Below are positions 40,055 to 53,123 of a stretch of DNA of 64,000 nucleotides, one piece after another (position 1 is the stretch's first letter; each line of letters begins with the position of its first letter). Origin of the DNA: Hysterangium stoloniferum (taxonomy: Eukaryota; Basidiomycota; Agaricomycetes; Hysterangiales; Hysterangiaceae); contig WHVD01000102.1 of assembly GCA_015178975.1 (NCBI GenBank), forward strand, positions 127,001 to 191,000, in the 5' to 3' direction. Made by a program: the position numbers and the translations under genes. A model generated the notes under the pieces. The model was not told the origin of the DNA. It did not search any database and saw only the letters and a program-made list of their open reading frames with translations.

Positions 40055-42031
40055 TTAATTTTGATACTGCGGTAGAGAGCTAGAGTCTATTGGAGAACCA
40101 CAATCCTCTATCTTTAGGAGCGGCGTGTGTGTTCTGTCTTCTGGCTCGTAATATCCATAGAAATGAGGAACAAGTTGGTATAGTTTCTGAGGGATATGGC
40201 AGGGTTTTACAAGTTGATAACCCATGTATTCGTGTTTAAAATGTTCTGGGAAAGAATGATACATCTTTGCCTCATTCTGTAGGAATTGGGTTCCGATGTC
40301 TCCCGAGCTGACTGTAGCAATAACCCTCAATACGGGAAGAAATCTAGAGACGTTTTCTTCTTCAGTTTTAATCTCCAGCTCAATCTGTGCTTCATTAACG
40401 TGGCCTGTTGTTCCAGACCCGAATCGACGTAATTTCGGAGTGATGAGTGTCGCATGAGATCCGTTATCAGGTTGTGCTCGAGCTGCTTCATTGCAGTTGG
40501 GGTCCAGGAGGCGATATCGATGGGCCTTGACTCCAGAATACTTCAATAGCCTTGGACAATTCTTCTGGTCTAATCGGTCAAACATGACACCCGCAGGGTC
40601 GGAATCATTATCCGTCTTTTCGCTCAATGGATTCGTCACATCGTCTTCATCATACACATCAAGAAAACGAGGAAGATCAGAATATGGAATATGGACGTCC
40701 AATCGTTCCGGTCCTATTCCTAGAAGCATCGGTAAATGGTGATTTGCTGGACTGTAACTTCTCACCTCTACAATAATAGGTTTCCCTAACATAATTTCGA
40801 TCATTTGTTCATCGGCGGATTGCGTTCCAGTACAAGGGTTTCCATCCCCGCTGGAGACTTCGCAGGTGACTATGGGGTCCAACAATCGAATCTAGCTTAC
40901 TGTACAGCGAGAGACAAAATTGGGAGCAGATTCTGTGGATGATAGTGTAAGATTCAATTCTTGTGACCCGAAGAAAAGTGGCTGTTAGGTGGAGACGTAC
41001 TCGATCCACAAAAACTCATCTGGCAAACGACCCCACATATACATAACCCTCTGGGGTACGAATCCCTGGAGGAAATTTCCCATTGAGATTCCTAAGCCAT
41101 TCAAAATCACCGTTGTGTGCTATGTACATCGCAGCCTTCTTGGACTTTGGGTGGATTGGGAAGGCATGCCACCCCTTGTCATCAGGCGGTTCACCATAAT
41201 CATCGTCTTCCCCGCCATCCGGCGGTTCACCTTCATGATCATCGTCTACCTATCCCTCTCCATCTTGCGTATGAGCATTATCCTCACTAGGGGTATGAGT
41301 AGTACCAGGACTGAGCTCGGTTGAATTTAATTTTGATGGGGATTCGAGATTGTCGTTGGAGTGTGGAGATGTGTCGCTAAGCTCGTCCGTGCCGGTGGCC
41401 GGCGCAGGTTCTGCTATAAGCATTAGGAAGAGCGAATTCGGGAGTTTAATGTTCTAATTGTTCGGAAGTAGGTGGTTCGTCTTCTCTTTCGACTGGGAGA
41501 ATCTCTGGTACGAGGAGGGCGAAACGAAGGATGCTTGGGGTTTTATTGTTACCATGAACGGGGATGGAAATCTGGTCCTCATCTGATTGGTCCATATCAT
41601 TCATAACGACAACGAGACTTAGGAGACTAGTTATGCAGATCGATGTAAATGAATTAATCACAATTATTCAGCAAACAAAAAGTGTCAGAACATCAAGACG
41701 GATTCATTTATCCATCATGTTTCAAAAAGGTTTACAAGTACCTACCTGGTCAAAGGCAGAGTCATTTTGTTGTTGAAATAAGAGAGTCTAGTTCGACATT
41801 ATGTAATATAGGTATCACGTCTCTGCAAGTCGGCGCTTCAAAGTAGTCACAAGGGTTCTTGAGCCTGTAAGCGACCATGAGAAAGTCGCCTATATTTGAC
41901 CTCTTTGGTAATTGCCAAGCAAATCCTTCCCCATTTGACCAGTATTGGCGGCTAGTGGCTTTCGGAGTGTTGCAACCGTATTGTAATTGTATGTCGCCGA
42001 CTTTGGGTTTAGTATTTCTATGAAGACACAC
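40055..42031 (-). CDS. Kinase-N-lobe-like protein with disordered acidic linker, multi-exon, probably incomplete
   Basis: Minus-strand coding blocks: about 42031-41780 (KVGDIQLQYGCNTPKATSR, ANGEGFAWQLP-type segment, PILHNVELDSLIS); 41661-41450 and 41430-41270, acidic and Ser/Pro-rich (PATGTDELSDTSPHSNDN, PPDGGEDDDYGEPPDD); 41215-41010 (FPIHPKSKKAAMYIAHNG, PEGYVYVGSFA); and 40885-40055. The last has FLPVLRVIATVSSG, an EAKMYHSFPEHF helix and VPHFYGYYEP...TPLLKIEDCG, an arrangement typical of the N-lobe and hinge of small fungal kinase-like proteins. No catalytic HRD or DFG segment follows; the frame stops 12 residues after the hinge. In-frame stops near 41245 and 41020 need introns or are lesions. 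The gene is divergent from the TM-protein gene, about 200 bp away. Confidence 0.5.
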
Positions 42032-42231
42032 ACGGTTGCCGCCGGCATGGTCACCTTTAGGCAGATTTTCTAGCGCCGAAGGTATTCATTGCTATTCCAG
42101 AGATAGTGTCTCGTTCACGTGTCCTAACGGTTCCAAAATCCGTCCTCGGCGCTCAGGGTATAGATAGCACGGACACACCGCTGTTCTTTTGTCAACCGAC
42201 CCTCACCCCCCGCACAAACCATTGTTCAGTT
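42032..42231. promoter_or_regulatory. Shared intergenic region between two divergent genes
   Basis: About 200 bp separate the first coding blocks of the minus-strand kinase-like gene and the plus-strand TM-protein gene. A TATA-like GGTATAGATAGC lies at about 42157-42168. The two genes may share regulatory sequence; this is inferred from the geometry. Confidence 0.35.
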
Positions 42232-43704
42232 ATGAACAATTTCCTACTGGTGTTTCTCGCGCTCGCTACCTTATCATCATCAAGGGTTGCGGCACAAGCG
42301 GTAAGCATCTTGATGTCATTATCGAAGAACACTGCGGGAAGAAGATGTGTCTAGACAAGCAATGCCACCTGCACTACCGCGCAATGGGTTTGTTAATCCA
42401 TCGATTTCAGAAGTTCCCATTTAATATTCTTATGTTTTAGACCTTTAACAGTCTTAACCAGTCCCCATGCTTGGGTTCGTCACCTATCTCACCGTCATCT
42501 GACCTATCACCTTACTCACCTCCTCACCTCAGTCACCGCGTTTCTTCGTCAGGCATGTTTGGGTACTCGTGCGTCTTCCTTCCTATTTATTCCTCTATTC
42601 TCAAATTGTGATCGAATTTTAAATCCTGGTCTATTCAACAGGTCTTGTCAACGTCCCCCCGTTGAGCCCCGGCAATGAGTACATTGGACCACAACCAGGC
42701 CAATCAGACACCTGTGGTTGTAGCAGCGTTACATACTCCATGATCTCCGCATGTGCATTATGTCAAGGAGGACAATACATGACGTGCGTACTCTCCGCTT
42801 CGACAATGTTGCGTCCCTCCTTCGTCAGACTTACATGCTGAACAATCTCAGATGGACAGATTGGAAAGCAAATTGCCTGACAAATGATATTTCAGTAGCG
42901 ATGCATGTATACTTTCAAGATATAGCACTCACGACGCAACTAAATTTTATACCGATATGTTTAGCTTTCCCCCCACGATCCCAGTGGGCGTCTCAATCCC
43001 CTCATGGGCCTATTTGAACGTTACCGTAAGTCGTTCGACCCCTCCTACCTTCTTTGCTAACCCATCCACAGACTACTGGCACCTTCGACTCGACCGCAGC
43101 CTCAAATAATCATACTGCCTCTACATCGCCCGGCTCCAGCTCACCCCCTTCAGCATCCCATAAAAAGTCTAACGCAGGTGCCATTGCCGGAGGCGTAATT
43201 GGCGGCCTTATAGGCTTCGCCTTAATCGCCGGCGCAGGGTTCTTTATATATAGACGACGCCAAGGCGGAAGAGTCATGACTACAAATGAATGGGAACAGA
43301 CACCATCGTCCGAGAAACATTATGCTACTAATGGCGGTGCGCAAATGGCGATGGTCATGCATCCGCCGCTGCAGCCGGGGATACTTTATGTCCGTAGCCC
43401 GCCTTCTTCTTCACGCTTTTCAAAATATTCACTTATTTTTCCTCAATGCTCAATCTAGAACCCGGACGATCCATCTACATTCCCATCTTCCCCCGGACCA
43501 ACACTCCCAACCTACACTTCCCCCACCATTACTACTGTATCCCTTCTCCAAGATCCAAACCACAGCAGCCACGGTCGACAACTCTCCGATGGCACCTCTC
43601 ACATCACGCCTTTCAGCCCGACAAGTACGGGCAATGGCCGTAATTCACCTGCACCGTTTAATCCTCCGGCTCTGGGGGGTTATACAGGCGTTCCGGAGAT
43701 ATAA
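42232..43704 (+). CDS. Secreted-type single-pass membrane protein (signal peptide, Cys-rich segment, TM, cytoplasmic tail)
   Basis: The start at 42232 gives a signal peptide (MNNFLLVFLALATLSSSRVA). Later exons encode LVNVPPLSPGNEYIGPQPGQ, then a Cys-rich stretch DTCGCSSVTYSMISACALCQ, then after introns WTDWKANCLTNDIS and FPPTIPVGVSIPSWAYLNVT. A Ser/Thr stalk leads to a transmembrane helix GAIAGGVIGGLIGFALIAGA followed by RRRQGG. The last exon (from about 43450) encodes a Pro/Ser-rich tail ending YTGVPEI. The ISACALCQ...W..W..NC then P-AY-V-T pattern is typical of a large Agaricomycete family of unknown function. About six exons; the first intron borders (after 42300) are the least certain. 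It looks intact. Confidence 0.78.
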
Positions 43705-44309
43705 GATAATTGACGTGTAGGTGGTCTGGTGCATATTTATTACGTGGTTTTCTATGAAATGTCGACCCAAGGAAAAGGACGTATCAGGCTTTGTAACGGC
43801 AGGTCGCATACCATCCGAAGTAATCTTGTCTTGTGACTTTGGATAGGGATTGGGCATAGACGGATTGGACTAGCCTTTGTAACAACATATCTTCTTGAAA
43901 AGAGCATTGATTTGATCAGAATTGCGCTACCTTCGCACAATCGTGTTACCCATCCTGCGCCAACATACAATAGCCTTAAATATGTTGGGAAAATATTGGA
44001 TTGACCAGGAATTAAGCCAGGAACTATCTGTAATTTAGACTGGATGCTCTAACCCAGCTATCAACCCTTTAGATACTCAGGTGGTGGAGTCAACACTATA
44101 TGGCCATTCAATTCCATATATGGAAACTTCAGTGAGAAACAGCCACACACATGCACTGCTCTAAAGCTGAGTCTAGGCTGCCAACCGACCATATCCAACA
44201 ATATACCCTTCTGAGGGCTCTATATTTACAGATACTTTCTTTGAATAGACAGTAATACATAATGTCGACTACTATGACACTGTCGGTTGAAGATGGTTAT
44301 CCCGATTGT
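43705..44309. other. Intergenic region between convergent genes
   Basis: 600 bp between the stop codons of the TM-protein gene and the MFS gene. No coding signal is seen. Confidence 0.6.
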
Positions 44310-47145
44310 TCAACTTTGATTCCCCTCTCGTTCCCCACGGATTCTATCTTGTTCTGCTTGTTCCTCGTGAGATCCTCTGAAAAATGTTTTAATTAGGCAC
44401 AATATTGTGCATTTGTCCGGGAGCTCACGGAAGTGAATTCTCCTGAATCGGCAAGCATGAGATGAAGAGAAGGACAGCCGCAACAGTCTGGCATATAAAT
44501 GCAGCCTTGATCGCGCTAGCATAAGACCTAACGGCTGCCTCCCTCAGAGGGGAGGGCAGTTGAGTAATGTAATCTGTCTCATGCCTTATGCGGCTAATGA
44601 TCTAAAGTGGCACGTCAATGAAGTCATAGTGAGAAGTCATCAAAACTGATCAAAACCCATACTTCTGAAGCACCCGGACCTGTGATAGATTCACTGAGGC
44701 GACGGGTAAGGACGGCTTGAATCAGTGCACCAGAGAGAGAAACCGCCAAGACCTGTCCCGACGTTCTAAAAAGATAAGTAACTGGGCAATGTCAGTTCAT
44801 TATATTCGTCCAGGTGGGCTCAGATGATGGCATACTTCCTGTGGCGACAGCCATGTCCTCCCTAGAAACGCTCGTGATCATAGCCTATGATTATTCAGCA
44901 GATAGCTTAAAGTTGTCGAAAGACTCATGGACCGACAATTAAGGTTGTAGTAAGGACACTGCCAACTGCAAATGAATTGGGTGCAATATCGAACCAAAGA
45001 TCCAAAGATGGGGTATTTTCATTCCATAGCGAGACCAGGGTGCACGACAGCACACCGAGGAGGGCTGAGACGAGGGTAATTCGGTAGTACTTCCCTGTAT
45101 GACGGATCATCCTTGAAATTCGAGTCAGTGTACATATGAAAATTGAAATATGACCGAATGAACAAACCAGCCTGCGAAGAGGCTACCTATTGATCCTGCA
45201 ATCTAACAAATTTTCATGTCATAATAGTGCGAGATGATATCAAATCCATCTCACAGAACCAGGAATTAGATGTGACCCTATTTAGATGTGCCAAATTAAA
45301 ATGGTTGAATAAAGGGTGTTGTCACTAACCGGCTTCTGATGACGAAACCATGCGTACGGCGGAGAAATACTGTAAAGAATTTGAAGATGAGGGGATGTTA
45401 TGAGAAGCTATACAGCATCTACCAGAGGGACATTGAACATCTATTTCGCCGATTATTAGTGCAACTGAAAGTAACATAATCGGTTTTCCCTACCATTCCG
45501 AAGCCCAATATACTGACAAGGCTAAAGTGACGTAAATTTTGAAAGTCCTAATCTGGTTCGAAGAAATGAACGGAGACAAACAAATTGGCGATCGCAACAG
45601 CTAGCGGTGTCCTTTGTGCCAATAAGCGCATTGGCATGACGGGCGCCACGCTCCATTTGGCTTCCACAAGTATAAACAGTGCTATGAAAACGACGCTCAT
45701 GATGAGCATTCCCCATATTAATGGGCTTGACCACGGGATATCTTCAGAGGTCTTTAGACTAAGACTAAGAAGAAGGCATCCAACTCCCAGCACGAGTGTC
45801 AATGAACCCATCCAATCGACTCTTCTGAGCTTTTCGCGCGTAGATTGCGAACGCATTTCAGCAGAAAGGGGGATGTTGACCTTTGCGGCCACGATGCTCA
45901 TGGATAAAATGAGCGGAGGAACCTGTCAATACTGTCGGGTTGGTCTGTATATTCACACAAACTCAAAACCTTCTCACCTGGAAAAGAAACGTCCAACGCC
46001 TAGGTATAGATATCAGTCTTATTCGTGCCGATCAAGAGTTGTGAAAAGAGCCCACCATCCCAATGTATCACTAATGAGCCCACCCAGCGGTCCGCCAAGA
46101 CCGGCGCCGAGGCCAAATAGACTAACCAGAATCAGATTTGGCCTTTTTTTATTGGTAACACATACATATTGGCTAAGCCTTGGTATAACCCCCTTTGGCG
46201 TCTGGAGAAGGGTCAGATTATAATAGTCCGCTCGCATAAGTGACCGAGGCAGCAGCTCACAAGGGTACCAGATCGGTGACGGCGATATTTGAAACTAAAG
46301 TTCAATTTTCATCGATAAATAAGAATCCGTTAACAAAGACGTAATCTCGCCTGTCATGATGCCGCCCCCACCCTGGGAGGATGTTCCGTGTTATCTACTT
46401 GGGGATCACAAAATAATACAGACCACGTACCATTCCGGCAATGGCTCGTGCAACGATCAGCATATTCATGGACGATGCAATGCCACAGAGTAATGTCCCG
46501 GTAGCTAGATGCTCAAAAGATTAGCAAGCTTCCCATGTTGACACTTGTGAGAACTTCTCAATAAGAATATACTTACTGAAGAACGTGAGGGCGACCAACA
46601 TGGCGCTTTTACGACCAATTATGTCCGAAATTCTTCCTAAAGTAACAATAAATCATATCTGAGTACACGCTATTATAGAAAAAGAATACCATAAAGAGGG
46701 GTGAAGCAGCAGACAGAGAGTAGATATGATGTACCCAAGTAGGATGATTTATTTGACTAAAGCATTCATTCAATTAGGTGATAATTGGGTGAGTCTATTC
46801 ATGCACTCGGACTCACCTCCCGGAAATAGTTTCCTATCGGGGATAAAAGTGTTGCTAAAACGTTGAATGAGACGCACATTCTGTCACAAACACGCCGAAG
46901 AGCTTACCAACAACAGTGCCTAAAAATGGATTATTAGGTTCAATATAAAGAGAAAGATCGATTGGCAGACCATCCAGGGCTCCCAAGAACACAGCGCTCC
47001 ACAGTCCAAACAATATCCATAACAAAGTTGATCTTTTTCTAATATCACTTTTCGAAGAAGCAATGTCACAATGAGATTGGGATGAGCCGGAAGGAAGAAG
47101 TGCATCTCTCTCTGTCGCATCAATTGTAGATGGAGAATACGCCAT
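44310..47145 (-). CDS. MFS transporter, Vba/multidrug (14-TM DHA2-like) type, many exons, intact
   Basis: Spliced by eye through more than a dozen introns of about 45-80 nt. The N-terminus is MAYSPSTIDATERDALLPSG. TM1 ends FLGALDG, joined through a 12-nt exon (46908-46919) to ATLLSPIGNYF. SYLLSVCCFTPLYG then GRISDIIGRKSAM is the MFS motif A. Later come IARAIAGMGGGGIMT, LVPLRQRGLYQGLANI, LFGLGAGLGGPLGGLISDTLG, MSIVAAKVNIPL, a central VDWMGSLTLVLGVGCLLLSL, YFSAVRMVSSSEAGSIGSLF, SVSREDMAVATG and GQVLAVSLSGALIQAVLTRR. The end is AAVLLFISCLPIQENSLP and a short charged tail, stop at 44310. This family exports drugs or moves basic amino acids into the vacuole using the proton gradient; which applies here cannot be read. 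One intron uses a GC donor (GACAG|gcgaga, about 46360). Confidence 0.9.
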
Positions 47146-47173
47146 TCAAAAGACTGAATTGCGGAGGGATCGT

Positions 47174-47232
47174 GATAAGCAATCGATGGATTGTCTCACG
47201 TGACCTAAGATCCGAGCAGTATAAAATTAGTC
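47174..47232 (-). promoter_or_regulatory. Promoter elements of the MFS gene
   Basis: Upstream of the ATG at 47145 are a GATA-type site (TGATAAG at 47173-47179), a CACGTG E-box at 47197-47202 and a TATA-like TTTTATACTG (minus strand, about 47219-47228). GATA sites in fungi often serve nitrogen regulation and CACGTG is bound by bHLH factors; regulation of this gene by them is inference. Confidence 0.4.
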
Positions 47233-50200
47233 GAGCTATTTACATCGCACGGCTTACCCCAGTGGCTGTGCTGCCAGCGAACTTCTCACCCGTTTTATGT
47301 ATGTTAGCCTGGTTGACTGGGGGTGGGTGGGCACGTTATCTGTTTGAATGTTTAATATAGTTTCAAATCAAATTTCGAAGCTCAGATAGAAAGAAGCAAA
47401 ACTAGTGTAATTTCCGTTTGACTTCCCTCCGGAAAAAGCCCTAAATCCGAACGGTTTTACATCGGATCCTTAATCGACATCCGTCGGCCGGGCATCCAAC
47501 TGGTGATTGGCGGGGTTTATATTAAACACAGCTTTTTCCGATCCGGAGCTTGTTCTGTTGCTCGCAGCAGGCAAAAAGGATAGAATACTGAGTATATACA
47601 TGAAAACGCTGTTATCTATTCTGAATATCCCAGGAACTAAGACGCACCAAATCGTTCGTATAGTACGTTGTGCATGCTTACACAGCCCAATATTCTAATT
47701 TCAACAAATACTGCATGGTAGATTGAGTAATCAACCGTTGTCCACGAACTATGGTAGCTTCGAGACTCATAGATTTATGAGGAGGTTGTTCAGGAGATTC
47801 ATTTTGGGATGGATTACTTTGCTTTCTCCAGTGTAAATAAGCACCGGGCATCTATTCCCAATGAGATAAATCATAACGTACCCAAATATAGTGTGAGACA
47901 ATTACACAGCTTAATTATGCGGCTTCGATAATAAAGCATTGTCTCTGCCCCCCCGAGTACATGCATCTATAGATGAGGTGAGACTTCTTCCATTTCTTCC
48001 AGATATTTCTCAGTAAGAAACACCTATTTCCATTGTTGCTAGTCCACTCAAGTGAGTTGTGCCCACATTGAATTGAATACCTTGTATTTCTGTCTATATT
48101 ACGGCAGAGCATTCAATTAATGATCAGTCTGCCTGCAGTCAAATGAAGTTTCTGTTCATATTACAAAAGCCGCTATGGTAACGCGTATTTGACGATGTCG
48201 AGATACATTAAGAAATAATATCAACTTATTGACGGAGTATCAACATAGAAGCATGTCATGCTAGGCTTGGGCTTGACGGCTTTCCCGCCTTAAGAGCGGA
48301 CCCTAGGAAATCAAGTATGGCAAATGAAGGAATTAATCACGGAATTAGCCCGTTGTCTCCGATGCTCATTGTGTTTTCCTGGCAGGAATTTTGCTTTTAA
48401 AAAGCTTAATCCGTGTGCATATCCATATAAGTCCACGTAGCCCACCAGATAAGATAAACTGAGAAGATATCTGTTAGGAAGCCTCTTGAACTTTTGTACG
48501 ACAGTGGCGTGCTACAAAATACAGCTGCAGACTTAAATAACTAGCAGCGAGTACTGTTACACCAGCCTGTGCCTCAAAGGGGATCGCTGGCGGCGGGAGA
48601 TTGCCTAGTCAAGTTTCTTTTGCTAGTGGTACTATTAATAATACTGAGAGTATTTTCAAGTAATATATATTAGCAAATTGAATGGGTACCTAATAACTGA
48701 GCTGCTGATGAGTTAAATCGGCCGGCCCTTGTATACTAGGAGGAAATAACTTGATGAAGTCAATTTGTTAGAAGGTGACTGAGGTGAGAGGCAAATAGTG
48801 TCATCTTGGCAGCCAATGGACTCCACCATGGCCGCCCCATAAGATTGAATAGTTGCTTTTATGAAACGACAAGGAAGCATCGTTATAATATGATCAGTCT
48901 AATGGCTCATTTGTTGAGTTATCTATTGGGTAATAGCGACTGAGATCTCAGCTGCTTAGATCTCACCTCCTTAAACCAAGGATATCTCCGAGGAGTTGAT
49001 AAGGAAAAATGCATTCCATCAGGTAGACTAGCAGGATGAGGCGAGAAGGTTTCAATATGACGTAGTAGATAATCAGGGGAAAAGGGAAACTAATTTTACT
49101 GAATTATTCATACCCTATCGCCAAGGCCATATCCTGCCCACGATACTTCCAATGGGCGCATTAAGATTTGGTTGCATAAATTTATGAGCGCGAAGACCCT
49201 TATCAAAGACACCAGCACGTACAATCGATACTGGTAATCATGTGTGTGTGATCCTCTGAATTCATTAGGAACAAATATCAAACAAGAACTCAAGGCGTGA
49301 GGTGCCCTTCTCATTCAAGCGGACAACTATATCGAACGATCAAGAGAGTTGAACCTCCAGCCAATCTATAGATTGGCCAACCAACCCATGATCTTTTGAT
49401 AGAAGATGGTAAGCAGCGCCCAGGCAGATCATCAGAAAACACTAATAATTAACATCATATTGCCGAGAGGCAACGCGATCTGGCGGAAGAATCGCCTAAA
49501 ACAGCATGTTAGGTGCCTCTCTACTGCCGAACTAGACGGAATCAAGTCCTGCATTTGGACCGCCCCAGAGGACATTGTAAGTATGGCGTTGCATGCATGC
49601 AGGCGTCAAAAACCGAGAGACAACTTGAGTGCCAAGTGATCTAAAGTTTCAGAATGGCACAGGTCCATGGCACGGATAGGTACTAGCAGTTGGAAATTAC
49701 AATAACTATAAAGGCGAAGTGCTGTCAGAGTGTGTACCGAGAAAAGAGAAAGATATGTTTCGATGAAGAGAAGATTTTCCCCTTGAAACCCATCATGGAG
49801 ACAAAATGATATCAGGCAAAGACTATTGTCATCGGCATGAGAGAGACACAAGTCGGCGAACACCATTCCCCGTGGGGATCCATTCTGTGGGTGGATTCGA
49901 CGTCATCGGCGACCTGCTCGATCCCGCTTCCCAGAGCGCGAAAAAGCACAAGGGTTCTAGTGCTGACCGACCTTGGAGTGTTGACCAGGATATGTCTTAC
50001 AAGGTTTTCAGGCTCACGAGCGTTACCGCAATCTTCCAGCAAAGGGTTCCTCAGAGCTTTGGAAGATTAATTCATGGCCTTGTAGCCTGGCATTCGTCTT
50101 GAGCCGCTATTATTATTGCTAGCACAAGGAGTGCGGTATACTGAATACACTAGGAGAAAGACTAAGCGTCGTTGGCTGGATATAAAGATTCACAAGTCAG

Positions 50201-53060
50201 TGAAACTATTTCCAATATCATCGCGTATTCACCACTCCAGATCCAATCTGGGGTAAGCCTCAGTGAGTATACATTTATTGTAGAAAGTTTAGGTCACGGC
50301 GTGTCGGCGTAAGGCAACATACGGAGAGAATGTATCAAATCAAGCACCTTAGGAATATCCAGCATGCTCTTGTGTGATTAACAACCCTCCGGTTTTCGGA
50401 ACGGTGGGAGGACACTCTTCGAAATTTCAGGCCGAAAATAGCTAAAAAAGCCAGACATGATAGAATCTATATTTTTCCAGCATCAGAAGAAAACACAGCA
50501 TTCTAACACAAGTCCCTTTCGTAAAACGCGTTGATTCTAGCGGTGAGATATAATGTGAATTGAGGCAGACTTACTCATGATCCAATGCTTTAAGGATACG
50601 GCACTCTCAGGTCCTATTAAGATCTATATCAAAATGGACCTAGATATCACATTAGACGACTTGCGTAGGGCTATGATGATGTAGCAGAAACGTGTTGGCT
50701 ACTTTCAACAAGACAGGCGCTTCTATTCCTTTGCTTTACGGCAAGCTACAATCAAAGGAAAATAAATGCTAATTTTGTAACTAAAATATGTAGTATGTGA
50801 CTCTTTTGAAAGTATTTACTCTCCCGATCAAAGTCTTACTAGCCCAAGAAGAAAGAGCCAGTAGACATTGCCATAGCATAGCTTAGGCAGCCGCACAATG
50901 TAAGCATCATCTGAATAATTATGAATTGTCTGAATTTTCAAGTGTGAACAGCTCAACCAGCCTAAATGGTTTTTAAGGGTCATGATCTGGGACTCTCCAA
51001 GGGTTTAACAATGTATTTTGCCAGTTTATGAACATTGTATACCAGAGCTTGAGGATTGATTACACTGAGACACCTTCAATTGATATCTATATCGCATTCA
51101 TTACAGGTTCTTGAACTCCTGAGGGGAGTAAACTCACTCTGTGCGTTCAGTAATGCTTATCAAGTGATGGACCAGATTGGAGCAAACCGCCCATCATCGG
51201 AAGCATGATGAATCACCTCGAACCTGTTGACCTTTTTCCGGGTTCAAAAGTGGGTCTCAACCACACGCTAGGTAATCAAAATTAGGACCAAATGTATTCG
51301 CTAGAGCATCAGGCATGGACTCAGTTGCCATCAGTGACTCCAACCTACCAGAGAAAACTGATTCTGATGCAGATAGATATGTACTAACCATGGACGTTTA
51401 AATACAAGGTAATCCATCAATTCTGTATATGTCAATTGTTTGCTAATTATAACCAGGACCATCAATGATATAGAAGTATATCACGTTGCACCGCCTCAGC
51501 ACCTATAATCGTGACTCAAAAGTTAATATTCAAGAATGAAATTATGTTGCGAATGTCGCCCCGTAATCGCTAGTGATTCTTCTAAGAGTAATACTAGCTT
51601 TCTTCTAAGCAAATAAGTCGCTAGATCAAGGCAACTGGAGAAAATAACCCTGATGTTCTGGCACAGCTGAGACGTCAGAGCCCCACGTGTAGATGTAACA
51701 CAAGTAGAAGCATAATTCATTTCTAGTTGATGATTGATCAGATGAACTCAGGTTATGCACACGGTGTTGCGTAGCTATCCACGCAAGGGTCGGAAACTTG
51801 ACGTCAAAGTAAATGCTATATAGGTCTTCGCAACTGGCACAACCAGGCGTCCGCCTTCACTAACGGTCAGTCATTTAATATCCACGTACCCTGTCAGTTG
51901 ACCGCATCGCCAACTTGAACCGAGTCTCCATTTACAATTTTTGGGCCTATCTCTTCCATCACTCCTACCAAGGGTAGCGGGGGATGACAGGCCGTGTGAA
52001 AATCATTCGGCAACTTAGTTTGAGAACTAAGCGAGCGTGCAGTCTTTGTGGATGACGGCGCTTGCCTAAATTGATCTTCTGTCCAAAACCGGACGATTCA
52101 CTGATGGGACTTGTTCCACTAGATCAGAATTAGTTGAAATTTGGTGACAGTGTGCTGCAATTGGGTGTGACGAAACCTTCGATCAACTTCGGAGTCCCGC
52201 TGTCAGACTTCTCTTGGGCTTGTAGACTACCTGAACTGGTCGGTCCGATCTCCGTTAATATTAACGGGCAGGTTACTCACAAATTCTTTGGGAAATTAAT
52301 GGCCTGTAATTGCTTTATTGTAAAATCCGGCCCCCTCATAAATAAAGGCGACATGGCATTGAATGCCTCCACTGCATAGATCTACATTAAGATCAATATG
52401 CACATGTCTGGGCTGCAAGATCAACTCAAGTCAATTAAGATTAATCAAGATCGGCTCGATCTACTATTTTTTAGGCACTTTATCTCTTCTGATTCTCCAG
52501 AACATTGATCCTCCGTCATGGCGAAATTTTATGAGGAGTCATGACCTCACTACGCTATAGGTCGGGTAGATCATCAAAAAATTTCTTGATTTATTGGACA
52601 CGGTATCTCTCAGTTATTCCTTCACTTTCTTCGTGCAGGTAATGTAGTCTATAGAACGTAGATTTTCGAACAGCTGCTAAGCGCTAGTCCTGACTCTGTG
52701 ATGTTGATTTATCCGTCCTTACATGTGCCTCGCTTAGCTGGGCATAGTTCATTGTGCATCATCAACCTATTTACTGATCAAACGTCTGATTTTTGAGGCA
52801 ATTTACGTTCCGGGGAGAGATAACGCCGAATCGTTCTGAGAAAATATTCAGGTTTGGCGACCTGGAGATCAGGATATACTCTTCATACCTTCATGATCAA
52901 ACACTTAACGCTTGTGCTTCTGTCAGTGTTTCGACTCGGTCCAGTTAGAGTACTAAAGGGCTTCCAAAGAGGCGGCATCTCTCTTCCTTTAGCTACGCTT
53001 TTGCACTTTTTCGTTGACACGCTATAAGTTTTCTATTTTGAAATAATGTTTCAGATTTCA
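47233..53060. other. 5.8-kb stretch with no recognisable gene
   Basis: No frame shows a known domain or a convincing exon chain. The longest open stretches are at 49406-49639 and 49806-50102 (plus). A minus-strand segment HPPLPLVGVMEEIGPKIVNG at about 51920-51990 has protein-like composition but ends in a stop after GDAVN, so it may be a relic. Composition is like the host genes rather than like the retroelements, so decayed host genes are possible. Confidence 0.4.
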
Positions 53061-53064
53061 CAAC

Positions 53065-53074
53065 TTATATAAAA
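53065..53074 (+). promoter_or_regulatory. TATA box of the zinc-finger gene
   Basis: TTATATAAAA lies 50 bp upstream of the ATG at 53124, followed by a pyrimidine-rich stretch. The spacing is short for the distance from TATA to ATG, so the 5' leader would be brief. Confidence 0.55.
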
Positions 53075-53123
53075 GTGACATCTCCAGGCGTTTTATACCA
53101 CGACGTTCTCTTGTGGTGCGCAG

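Noticed and set aside
51890-51995. Oxidoreductase-like (GroES-type) segment
   Set aside because: About 30 residues look like such a protein, but the frame ends at once and no nucleotide-binding motif is found nearby.
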